A stretch of DNA of 64,000 nucleotides from the NCBI GenBank assembly GCA_016294075.1, contig JAEDCQ010000002.1, positions 124,001 through 188,000 of the forward strand, read 5' to 3'. Every line of letters begins with the position of its first letter. The first letter of the stretch is position 1. The translations under genes and the position numbers were made by a program. Below the pieces are notes generated by a model. The model was not told where the DNA came from and ran no database searches. It worked only from the letters and a program-made list of their open reading frames with translations. Shown here one piece after another: positions 36,030 to 43,678 of the stretch. The stretch is from Lachnospiraceae bacterium. GTDB taxonomy: Bacteria > Bacillota > Clostridia > Lachnospirales > Lachnospiraceae.

Positions 36030-36084
36030 AAATTCCAGCTAAAGAGAAGTATAAAATGACACATAAAGGGAGTTAGAGGAGATT

Positions 36085-37215
36085 ATGAAAGTAAAAGGAA
36101 TTATTGTAAGAGTCGGTTATACGCTTCTTGGTGCACTGTTAACTCTTTGTGTAGTGCTGGTACATGATGTATATATTGCCAAAGAGCAGTTTACGGATAC
36201 CGTGGTTATCGAGGAAACGGTAGAGGAAGCAGCGGAAACGACATCAGAAGAAGCACAGACATATGATTATGAAGCAGAAGCGGATGAGAAGCTTGCTCTT
36301 CTACAGGCGGAAGCAGAGCAAAAAAAGCAGGAGAAGTTAACAAAGGAAACTGTGGAAGCAGAAGAGGCTAAAACCGTGAGTGCCAACAGCATTGACGCTG
36401 CAAAAGTAAAATGGATTGAGGATTATCCGGCGGTTAATTCGGATAAGACCTTGGAAGAAAAGGTAGCAGAACGCTCTTCTTATGAAGAAACCTTAGCTGT
36501 AAATGCATTCGATAAAAAGGTAATCGAAAACAGTACAATTGACTTTTCGGATGTAAAGATTACGATTCTCGGCGACAGTTTGACGGAGGGTTCTAATCTG
36601 GATGAAGAGGAGCGGGCTAAATATGCATATCCTGTTATTCTGAAGGATTTGCTTGGATGTAAGGAAGTTGTAAATCTCGGAATCGGGGGTTCTACCGTCA
36701 GCCGTGCCGGTTCGTATGCGATGGTTGACAGATGGCAGGATATTCCGAAGGATAGCGATATCATAATTGTATTTGGCGGAAGCAATGACTGTCTCTTTGA
36801 AAACAAATGGGATTACGGTGAACTTGAATATGAGCACCGTATGACAGATGGTACATTCTGTGGTGATTTGGATGAATTAGTTGCCGGAATAGAATATGTA
36901 TATCGGGATCATAATTTAGACAGTTTTATCAAACTTTTATATATTAATCCACCGTCTACCGTTTTAAATGATGCAGTATACGCGATTGACCCGGGAAACA
37001 TGGTCCAACAGCAAGCATTTGCGGAAGCAATCAACGAAATTGCACCGGCATACAGCTTTGAGGTAATTGATTTTTATAATAATAATATATTGAATTCTCA
37101 TGACAGAGATGTAAATGAACAGTTTGTGCCGGATGGTATTCATGGCAATGCAGAGGGCTACCGCATTATGGCAGAACACATTGCTAGTCAGATTATCCAA
37201 AGAATTGAACAGTAA
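36085..37215 (+). CDS. Secreted or membrane-anchored SGNH/GDSL hydrolase with Glu-rich linker
   Basis: 376 residues. An N-terminal hydrophobic helix (~9-30) acts as signal or anchor, followed by an acidic Glu/Ala-rich linker of ~80 residues. The catalytic domain starts near residue 150: block I ILGDSLTEG (GDS nucleophile), block II GIGGST, block III GGSNDC and block V DGIHGNAEG with the D-X-X-H pair. Such enzymes remove or transfer acyl groups on surface glycans. It precedes a terminator and a new promoter, so it is likely a monocistronic or end-of-operon gene. It may trim acetyl or other acyl groups put on by the acyltransferases of this locus. Confidence 0.87.
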   Translation: MKVKGIIVRVGYTLLGALLTLCVVLVHDVYIAKEQFTDTVVIEETVEEAAETTSEEAQTYDYEAEADEKLALLQAEAEQKKQEKLTKETVEAEEAKTVSANSIDAAKVKWIEDYPAVNSDKTLEEKVAERSSYEETLAVNAFDKKVIENSTIDFSDVKITILGDSLTEGSNLDEEERAKYAYPVILKDLLGCKEVVNLGIGGSTVSRAGSYAMVDRWQDIPKDSDIIIVFGGSNDCLFENKWDYGELEYEHRMTDGTFCGDLDELVAGIEYVYRDHNLDSFIKLLYINPPSTVLNDAVYAIDPGNMVQQQAFAEAINEIAPAYSFEVIDFYNNNILNSHDRDVNEQFVPDGIHGNAEGYRIMAEHIASQIIQRIEQ

Positions 37216-37225
37216 TGGGAAACAG

Positions 37226-37254
37226 GAGAGTAGAATAATACATATTCTGCTCTC
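37226..37254 (+). terminator. Intrinsic terminator-like hairpin after the SGNH hydrolase
   Basis: GAGAGTAGAATA (37226-37237) pairs with TATTCTGCTCTC (37243-37254) as a 12-bp stem with one G-U pair and a 5-base loop, 10 bases after the stop codon. The downstream T stretch is short (TTTGCG). A promoter follows at once, marking a transcription-unit boundary. Confidence 0.65.
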
Positions 37255-37255
37255 T

Positions 37256-37284
37256 TTGCGTTGTACAGGAAAGTATGATATACT
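37256..37284 (+). promoter_or_regulatory. Extended -10 promoter for the acyl-decoration block
   Basis: -10 TATACT (37279-37284) preceded by TGA (extended -10), with a weak -35 TTGCGT (37256-37261) at a 17-base spacer. Transcription would start near 37291, 25 bases before the gene at 37316. All genes from there to 52086 are tightly spaced, so this may be the promoter for the block. Confidence 0.55.
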
Positions 37285-37315
37285 ATGTTAATTATATGAA
37301 TTTGAGGAATAGTGA

Positions 37316-38827
37316 ATGGTACCTGCAATTTTATATTTTATAGCAACCTTTTTCTGGGAGAGAAGAATTTTTCAGTTTCCTTTGGAGGGCAATGTCTTAA
37401 CATATATCATATGCAAATTTTTACAGTTGGGTATTTTATTAGGTGCTGTAACGTTTGTAAAATACATTAAAGGAGCAACAACAGAACAGAGGTCGGACTT
37501 GCGGAAGGTTATTAAGTATGCATTGCCGTATTTGCTTTTGTTAGGTGCTATCTCAATATGGCAGTATCACAATGGAATCTTGCCATACCTCGACGGAGAT
37601 GAGGCAAGAATTTTGTCATGGGCTTTACGGTATGACAGTGGTAGCTATATGTTTACCTATTTGACGGGTTATTTCTATATTATTTGTATTTCACTTATAC
37701 CGACCATTTATGCCCCGGTTATTGCGAAGGTATTTATTCAGGCAGGAGTATTGGGATATACCATGATGCGTCTGGATAAGATATGGAAAAGTCGTCTTGT
37801 TTATCTGTGGTATCTCCTATTTCTGGGACAACCTATTCTGCTTGATTTAGGTCCGTCTGTACATCGCCTGCCGATATACGGAATGTTGTATATCTGGTTT
37901 ATTGTGAAATTGTGGTGTGACTATAAAGAGAAGAAAGAAATATCGAAATGGCAGATGTTGATACTTATGTTTGCTGCAACCATATTAATGCATTGGCGTG
38001 TAGAGGGCATTTATTTATTGGTGTTTGCTCCTTTACTGTTGGTTATGACATATCGCATTACTAATCGTAAACAGAGATTTATGTTTGTTGGAACTTTTTT
38101 GATTTTAGCTGTGCTAACAGGTATACCTCAATGGATAGAGAACAGTCGTCAGAACGATTATGTAAACGAGAGAATGTCGCATTTTTATAATTACGTATTT
38201 GTAAATATGTGTCGTAACGGTCTGGACCAGAAACAATATCAGGATGAATTGCAGATTATTGATCGTTATCTTTCAGTGGATGCAGTGAATTACATTAATC
38301 GAGAATTGGGTGACCTGAATTATGCAGATGAATTGATAGCTTTTCATGAAGGATATATAGGAGTACGTGAGAACTACAGTAATGAGGAATATAAAGATTA
38401 TACAAGACAAGTTTTAAAAATTATTATTAAAGAACCTTTATTATATCTGAAATCGCAGGCTGGAGCATGGAATTATATATCAAAGTTTCCTGATGGAGCA
38501 TTTGAAACAAGAAAAACCGATATTTTGAAACTTATAAAATATGGTTTGGTTGTGGAGCGATTTCTGGTTTATCAATTATATGTCCCTACATTGATAATAG
38601 TGATTATGGGTGTATATTTTTTATTAAAAAAGCGATGGATGGAATTGTTTACAGCACTTGGGGTGTTCGGACATAGCTGCATAGTGTTTCTGCTTATGCC
38701 TGCATCATATTTTAAATATTTCTATATCGTATATCTGGTAGGGTATTTTATGCTTTTATGGTATATTCTGGAAGGATGGACAAAGAAAAGTGGAAGACAA
38801 AATATTGATATTTATTCCAATGTATAA
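37316..38827 (+). CDS. Membrane protein, probable GT-C-type glycosyltransferase
   Basis: 503 residues with about ten to eleven membrane segments. The loop after the third helix has YLDGDEARILSWALRYDSGSY (near 91-111; DGDE is a GT-C-like acidic motif). An outer loop at ~275-385 holds the main soluble part. Start ATG 37316 has GAGGA 7 bases upstream. No named family recognised. Its 3' end overlaps the next GT2 gene by 38 bases in another frame. As first gene behind the promoter it may be the membrane transferase for the unit built by the following genes; that is inference. Confidence 0.68.
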   Translation: MVPAILYFIATFFWERRIFQFPLEGNVLTYIICKFLQLGILLGAVTFVKYIKGATTEQRSDLRKVIKYALPYLLLLGAISIWQYHNGILPYLDGDEARILSWALRYDSGSYMFTYLTGYFYIICISLIPTIYAPVIAKVFIQAGVLGYTMMRLDKIWKSRLVYLWYLLFLGQPILLDLGPSVHRLPIYGMLYIWFIVKLWCDYKEKKEISKWQMLILMFAATILMHWRVEGIYLLVFAPLLLVMTYRITNRKQRFMFVGTFLILAVLTGIPQWIENSRQNDYVNERMSHFYNYVFVNMCRNGLDQKQYQDELQIIDRYLSVDAVNYINRELGDLNYADELIAFHEGYIGVRENYSNEEYKDYTRQVLKIIIKEPLLYLKSQAGAWNYISKFPDGAFETRKTDILKLIKYGLVVERFLVYQLYVPTLIIVIMGVYFLLKKRWMELFTALGVFGHSCIVFLLMPASYFKYFYIVYLVGYFMLLWYILEGWTKKSGRQNIDIYSNV

Positions 38828-39596
38828 TTGTGAGAAGCAGATTGGACGAGTGTTGGAAAGAATTGCACAGATAGACAACTACAAAGATATCTTTTCTGAA
38901 ATTATTGTGGTAGATAATCAAAGTAAAGATAATAGTATTGAATGTGCAAAGAGAACAATTGAAACTTTGCAGATGCCTGCAAGAATACTAAAAAATCGAG
39001 AAAATAGAAGCTTGGGAGGCTCACATAAAACAGCATTTTTGTATGCTATAGAGCATGGCTTTGATTATGTGATTGTGTTGCATGGGGATGACCAGGGAGA
39101 TATTCACGACATAGTGCCATTTATTTTGAATGGAATGTATCGTAAGTATGATTCTTTTTTGGGGTCCAGATTCGATAAGAAATCTACACTTGTGAATTAT
39201 TCGCGGTTCAGGATTTTTGGAAACCATGTTTTTAATCTAATTGTGTCAGCTTTAATTCGTAAAAGGATTACAGATTTGGGCTCCGGTCTTAATATGTATA
39301 AAACAGATCACTTAAAATCAAAGTTTTATCTGCCCTTTTCCAATAATCTGACTTTCAATGTATATCTATTACTGTATGGAGTATATGTAAAATCTCATTT
39401 TGCATTCTTTCCATTAACATGGCGAGAGGCAGATCAGGTAAGCAATGCAAAGTTGTTTAGTCAATCAAAGGAAATATTAGGGCTTGCTATAAAATATGCA
39501 ATTTCATCAAAAAAAGTTTTCGCAGTGACAGATAATGAATTTAGCAGAATGACTTATGATTATGATATTGTGTGTGACAATATAAAAGGAGACTGA
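38790..39596 (+). CDS. GT2 glycosyltransferase
   Basis: 268 residues from a GTG start inside the previous gene. It has IPMYNCEKQIGRVLE near 9-23, VVDNQSKDNS near 40-49, the DXD region as LHGDDQGDI near 98-106, and LGSGLNMYK near 168-176. There is no clear C-terminal membrane pair, unlike the ArnC-like enzyme at 10924. It resembles DPM1-like soluble GT2s that transfer sugar or a headgroup to polyprenyl phosphate. The following genes encode a nucleotidyltransferase, a flippase-kinase fusion and a phosphatase, so its donor may be the product of that set. Confidence 0.82.
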   Translation: MEDKILIFIPMYNCEKQIGRVLERIAQIDNYKDIFSEIIVVDNQSKDNSIECAKRTIETLQMPARILKNRENRSLGGSHKTAFLYAIEHGFDYVIVLHGDDQGDIHDIVPFILNGMYRKYDSFLGSRFDKKSTLVNYSRFRIFGNHVFNLIVSALIRKRITDLGSGLNMYKTDHLKSKFYLPFSNNLTFNVYLLLYGVYVKSHFAFFPLTWREADQVSNAKLFSQSKEILGLAIKYAISSKKVFAVTDNEFSRMTYDYDIVCDNIKGD

Positions 39597-39601
39597 CTAT
39601 A

Positions 39602-40342
39602 ATGGGGAAGATACATTTGGTAATGCCGATGGGTGGTGCCGGAACTCGTTTTTTTGATAACGGATATGAGTGTCCGAAACCACTTTTGGAGATACAGAGG
39701 AACCCTTTTTTTTATTGGGCAACACGATCAATAGAAAAATTTGTAGAATTGGAATCCTTAACATTTGTTGTATTAAAGGAACATATTGAGCGTTTTCATA
39801 TTGATGTTTCTATAAAAGAATATTTTCCTAACGCCAATATTGTTATCTTGGAAAGAGTATTAAATGGTGCTGTATTAACTTGTATGGAAGGCGTGAAAAA
39901 TCTTTCGGACAATATTCCGGTTCTTTTTAATGACTGCGACCATATTTTCAAAAGTACAAGTTTTAATCAATTTTGTAAGGATGGCAATTATTCGGAACCA
40001 GATGGTGCATTGTTATCGTTTGTATCTGACAAACCTTGTTATAGTTATTTGAAAAAGAATGAGCTGGGTTATGTAACAAGAACGGTAGAAAAACAAGTCA
40101 TTAGTGATGAAGCAATATGCGGGGCTTACTATTTCAAAGATACAAAAACTTTTACAGATGCAGCAGAAGAATATCTGGGGAAGTGTTCCTACAAAGAATT
40201 TTTTGTCAGTGGAGTATATAACGTGCTGGCAGAAAATGGTGGGAAGATAAAGGGATTTTTAACAGATTTTCATATTCCGTTTGGCACTCCGGACGAATAT
40301 GAAATAGCAAAAGTTTCAGATAAATTCAAGGAATTGGAATAG
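39602..40342 (+). CDS. Sugar or headgroup nucleotidyltransferase
   Basis: 246 residues with the Rossmann-type NTP-transferase fold: GGAGTRF (11-17) and ECPKPLLEI (23-31) for nucleotide and acceptor phosphate, plus FNDCDHIF near 112-119 as the metal-binding Asp. Unlike RmlA or GalU it is short and has the MPMGGAGTRF form seen in capsule clusters together with kinases and HAD phosphatases. It would activate a phosphorylated sugar or small alcohol as a nucleotide diphosphate. The phosphorylated precursor could come from the kinase domain of the next gene, whose GTG start overlaps this stop codon by one base. Confidence 0.8.
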   Translation: MGKIHLVMPMGGAGTRFFDNGYECPKPLLEIQRNPFFYWATRSIEKFVELESLTFVVLKEHIERFHIDVSIKEYFPNANIVILERVLNGAVLTCMEGVKNLSDNIPVLFNDCDHIFKSTSFNQFCKDGNYSEPDGALLSFVSDKPCYSYLKKNELGYVTRTVEKQVISDEAICGAYYFKDTKTFTDAAEEYLGKCSYKEFFVSGVYNVLAENGGKIKGFLTDFHIPFGTPDEYEIAKVSDKFKELE

Positions 40343-42270
40343 TGAAAATAGCGATTTTTTTATGTGCCATTTTATTTATCGTGGCAGGACATCTATTAAA
40401 AACCATACGTTGGAAACAATTCGCGGATGTATATGAAAAAGCAAGCGTGGATAACTTGGCATTTGCTCTATCGGTGGGATATTTGATTAATTTCTGCATT
40501 CCATTTCGAGTAGGGGATTTGGTGCGTGCTTATCTTGCCGGAAAAAAGATGAAAAATGGTTTTGCCTTTTCTTTGGCAACTGTTATTTGGGACCGTTTTT
40601 TAGATGTATTGACAGTAGGAATCATATTTTTTGCATTGCATCGGATGTCATTTGATAACATATTGATTCAGGAATCCGCTTATTTTTATGCGGGTATGGG
40701 GTTAACGCTTGTCCTATTGATGGTAATCGCTTTTCAATGTAGTAGTATTATCAAAAAAGTGATTAAGAAAATTAGTTGGATATTTAATGAAAAAATAGAA
40801 TTATATATTTTGCTGTTCTGCTGGTCCTTAATCAGTGCGTTTAAAGAGATTGTCCGTAAGGTTAATAAAGGAAAACTATTATTGCTGACGATAGGAATGT
40901 GGGGATGCTATTTATTCTCTTATTCCCTGCTTGCTAGTTTTTTAAGTAATTATATTCCGGGCTATCAGTTTGTCAACGTGTTCTTATTGTTATTTGCACG
41001 AGGAAATGTGGATAGTAGTTCGGCAAAACAGATGAGTAGTTTAGAAGGTGTATCTACTCAAATGGGAATTATCATGGCGGTATATTTATTATTGACATTA
41101 GTAGTAATTCTTGCGGTGGTACAAATTCATAAAAGATTTACCAAGACTGACTTGAAGCAGGAACAGAGTCGCTATTTATTACCACAGATTAATTCAAAAG
41201 ACCGATTACAATTCTTAGAGAATTATTTTGATGACAATGCCAAAATGTATATTCAATCATATTTGGATATGAATCAAAATATTCGTATTGTGAGAGATTA
41301 TAGTGCAGGCTCTAAAGCCACTACAATGCTATGCATGACTGAAGAAAAAATGTTTTTCCGTAAATATATTATAGGTAAGGAGGCTTTTCGTCTAAAGAAT
41401 CAGATAGATTGGATACAGACTTATAAGGAGACGCTTCCGCTTCCGAAGATATATCAAGAGGAATATACAGAAAATGAAAGCTGTTTTTATGATATGGAAT
41501 ATAATGCCTCAGCAGTGGATTTTTTTTCTTATATTCATTCAAATCCCGCGGAACAGAGCTGGGATTTATTAAAAAAAGTTTTGGAACATCTTGAAAAACG
41601 ATTTTACCAAACAACTGTACCGGTGGATACTTCTGTACAGTTGGAAGAATATATTGAAAATAAGGTCATAAAAAACATTGTAAAGCTAGAAAATGCCAGA
41701 GAATTACAGGGGTTAAACGGATATAATACTCTTGTCATTAACGGGAAAACATATTCTAACTTGAACGCATTAGAAAAATATCTTTCTAAGGAGCATTTAA
41801 AAACAGTATTTGAGAAAAATCCATGGTCAAAGATTCATGGGGATTTAACGATAGAAAATATCATTGCAATAGAAAGTGATGAGAAATATCCGGATGGATT
41901 TTATCTGATTGATCCGAATACAGAAAATACATTTTCTACATTCTATTTAGATTATGCAAAACTATTACAGTCGTTGCATGGCGGATACGAGTTTTTAATG
42001 AATATAACAAAGATTAGTATATCGGGAAACAAGGTTCAACTGATGATAAATCGTTCAGTATCCTATGACGCTTTATACGAAAAATATTGTGCTTATTTGT
42101 TTGAAAAATTTGAAAAAGAACAGGTAAAAAGTATTTATTACCATGAAATAGTACATTGGTTACGTCTAATGCCATATAAATTGGAAAAGAACGGTAAGAA
42201 TGCTGTAATCTTTTATATTGGACTGATTATGGTAATGAATGATGTTGTAAAGATGTTTGAAAAGGAATAA
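40342..42270 (+). CDS. Fusion: LPG-synthase-TM-like membrane domain plus APH-like kinase domain
   Basis: 642 residues from GTG 40342. Residues 1-~270 are about seven helices with the YbhN/lysylphosphatidylglycerol-synthase-TM pattern, including INFCIPFRVGDLVRAYL near 50-66 and WDRFLDVLTV near 83-92. Residues ~285-642 are soluble and kinase-like: KIHGDLTIENI near 498-508 (catalytic-loop HGDL...N) and LIDPNTEN near 524-531 (the DFG-like Asp), as in aminoglycoside/choline phosphotransferases. I know of no characterised protein with this pairing. It could phosphorylate a small substrate at the membrane and be linked to its transport; the nucleotidyltransferase before and the phosphatase after suggest a common pathway. 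Confidence 0.78.
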   Translation: MKIAIFLCAILFIVAGHLLKTIRWKQFADVYEKASVDNLAFALSVGYLINFCIPFRVGDLVRAYLAGKKMKNGFAFSLATVIWDRFLDVLTVGIIFFALHRMSFDNILIQESAYFYAGMGLTLVLLMVIAFQCSSIIKKVIKKISWIFNEKIELYILLFCWSLISAFKEIVRKVNKGKLLLLTIGMWGCYLFSYSLLASFLSNYIPGYQFVNVFLLLFARGNVDSSSAKQMSSLEGVSTQMGIIMAVYLLLTLVVILAVVQIHKRFTKTDLKQEQSRYLLPQINSKDRLQFLENYFDDNAKMYIQSYLDMNQNIRIVRDYSAGSKATTMLCMTEEKMFFRKYIIGKEAFRLKNQIDWIQTYKETLPLPKIYQEEYTENESCFYDMEYNASAVDFFSYIHSNPAEQSWDLLKKVLEHLEKRFYQTTVPVDTSVQLEEYIENKVIKNIVKLENARELQGLNGYNTLVINGKTYSNLNALEKYLSKEHLKTVFEKNPWSKIHGDLTIENIIAIESDEKYPDGFYLIDPNTENTFSTFYLDYAKLLQSLHGGYEFLMNITKISISGNKVQLMINRSVSYDALYEKYCAYLFEKFEKEQVKSIYYHEIVHWLRLMPYKLEKNGKNAVIFYIGLIMVMNDVVKMFEKE

Positions 42271-42276
42271 TGCTTA

Positions 42277-42846
42277 ATGAAAAAACTGGCAGTTTTTGAC
42301 TTGGATGGAACATTGTTTGATACAGGAGAAGTGAATTTTTTGGCATATCAGAGGGCGCTTAGGGAAGTTGGATATGAAGTAGATAAGGAATATTATATCA
42401 GGTGTTGCAATGGATATCATTATAAGCGCTTCCTGCCCAATATATTAAAGGATGTGCAAGAAGAAAAATTAACTGAAATGATGGAAATGGTTCATCAACG
42501 TAAAAAAGCATATTATAAAGAGTATTTGTATGCTGTCCGGGTAAATGTGTTTCTGTTTGATATGATTGAGTGTTTTAATTCTATGTATCATATAGCATGT
42601 GTTACGACAGCATCGCGTCAAAATACAGAGGAAATATTGGAATTTACGGGGAAAAGACAGTTATTTGACCTTGTATTGTGCCAGGAAGACGTAATAAAGA
42701 AAAAACCTGATCCGGAAGGGTTCTTGAAGGCTATAGAGTATTTTCAAGTAACTCCGAAGAATACGATAGTCTTTGAAGACTCGGATGTTGGAGTTGAAGC
42801 AGCTGTGGCAAGTGGTGCATGTGTTATGAAGATATGCAAATTTTAA
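42277..42846 (+). CDS. HAD-superfamily phosphatase
   Basis: 189 residues with all four HAD motifs: FDLDGTLFDTG (7-17, nucleophile Asp and general acid), VTTAS near 108-112, KKKPDPEGF near 139-147 and FEDSDVGVEAA near 164-174. It is of the beta-phosphoglucomutase/phosphatase type with a helical cap. In activated-sugar pathways a HAD phosphatase commonly removes a phosphate between kinase and nucleotidyltransferase steps. It starts 6 bases after the fusion gene, so it probably belongs to the same pathway. A mutase function is possible but cannot be told from sequence. Confidence 0.85.
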   Translation: MKKLAVFDLDGTLFDTGEVNFLAYQRALREVGYEVDKEYYIRCCNGYHYKRFLPNILKDVQEEKLTEMMEMVHQRKKAYYKEYLYAVRVNVFLFDMIECFNSMYHIACVTTASRQNTEEILEFTGKRQLFDLVLCQEDVIKKKPDPEGFLKAIEYFQVTPKNTIVFEDSDVGVEAAVASGACVMKICKF

Positions 42847-42904
42847 ATAGAAAAAATTACGAGACAAATTAAATATATAATATAGAATCGAAGAGGGCAG
42901 ATAA

Positions 42905-43666
42905 ATGCTGGTACTTCACAAGAAAAAGCATGGAATACATTTTTATACGGTATGGTTTGCAAAAGAACCGTTAAAAAAAAGCGGAATCATTGCGTATCAT
43001 GAGTATATGGGAAATAAGATAAACGATAACACAGATGCTTTTGATACATTGATAACAAATTTAGAAGATACAGAAGAAGAAATAAAACAGCGTTTTTCCA
43101 AGAGCTGTAAGTATAAGGTGAATCGAGCGGTACGAGAGAATGTAGAATGGGAGATATTTCAAGACGAAAGGATTACGGAAGAGTTATTAGATGATTTTTG
43201 TGATTTCTTTCAGGCGTTTTGGGAGAGTAAGGGTACTTCTCTGGATGATAGAGAGAAACTAAAACGCGACCTGGAGGCATATCAGGCTGCGGGTTCACTG
43301 ACGATTGCGTACGCACTTGTAAATGGAGAAAAAGCTGTTTATCATACACATATCAACGATAAAAATGTTGCCCGCCTGTTGCATTCTGCTTCTTTATATC
43401 GTCTGCAGCAGGATGAAGAAGGGAATACTAAAAATCTGATAGGAATGGCAAACAGGCTTCTGCATTTTGAAGAAATGAAATATTTTAAAAGCCTTGGGAA
43501 AATGACATATGACTGGGGCGGTGCCGGCAGAAGTGAGGATGTCATTCACATTACGGAATTTAAAGAGTCCTTTGGCGGAACACCGGTAAGATACTATGAT
43601 TTTGAACAGGTAAACGGAATTATGGCAAAGGCTTTTAAATTGTTGGTTAAAATTCTTAGAAAATAA
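42905..43666 (+). CDS. FemAB/GNAT-like acyltransferase
   Basis: 253 residues without membrane segments. The CKYKVNRAVREN stretch (near 66-77), the central HINDKNVARLLHSAS (near 149-163) and the C-terminal YDWGGAG...FKESFGG (near 199-222) are the pattern of the FemAB-like branch of GNAT proteins. FemAB proteins add amino acids from aminoacyl-tRNA to lipid-linked peptidoglycan precursors; glycan-locus relatives may acylate amino sugars. Candidate amino-sugar substrates come from 5975 and 18109 or from the deacetylase-like proteins. GAGGG about 8 bases upstream supports the start. The acyl donor is unknown and could be the acyl-ACP made downstream. Confidence 0.72.
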   Translation: MLVLHKKKHGIHFYTVWFAKEPLKKSGIIAYHEYMGNKINDNTDAFDTLITNLEDTEEEIKQRFSKSCKYKVNRAVRENVEWEIFQDERITEELLDDFCDFFQAFWESKGTSLDDREKLKRDLEAYQAAGSLTIAYALVNGEKAVYHTHINDKNVARLLHSASLYRLQQDEEGNTKNLIGMANRLLHFEEMKYFKSLGKMTYDWGGAGRSEDVIHITEFKESFGGTPVRYYDFEQVNGIMAKAFKLLVKILRK

Positions 43667-43678
43667 TGGGAGATTTGT

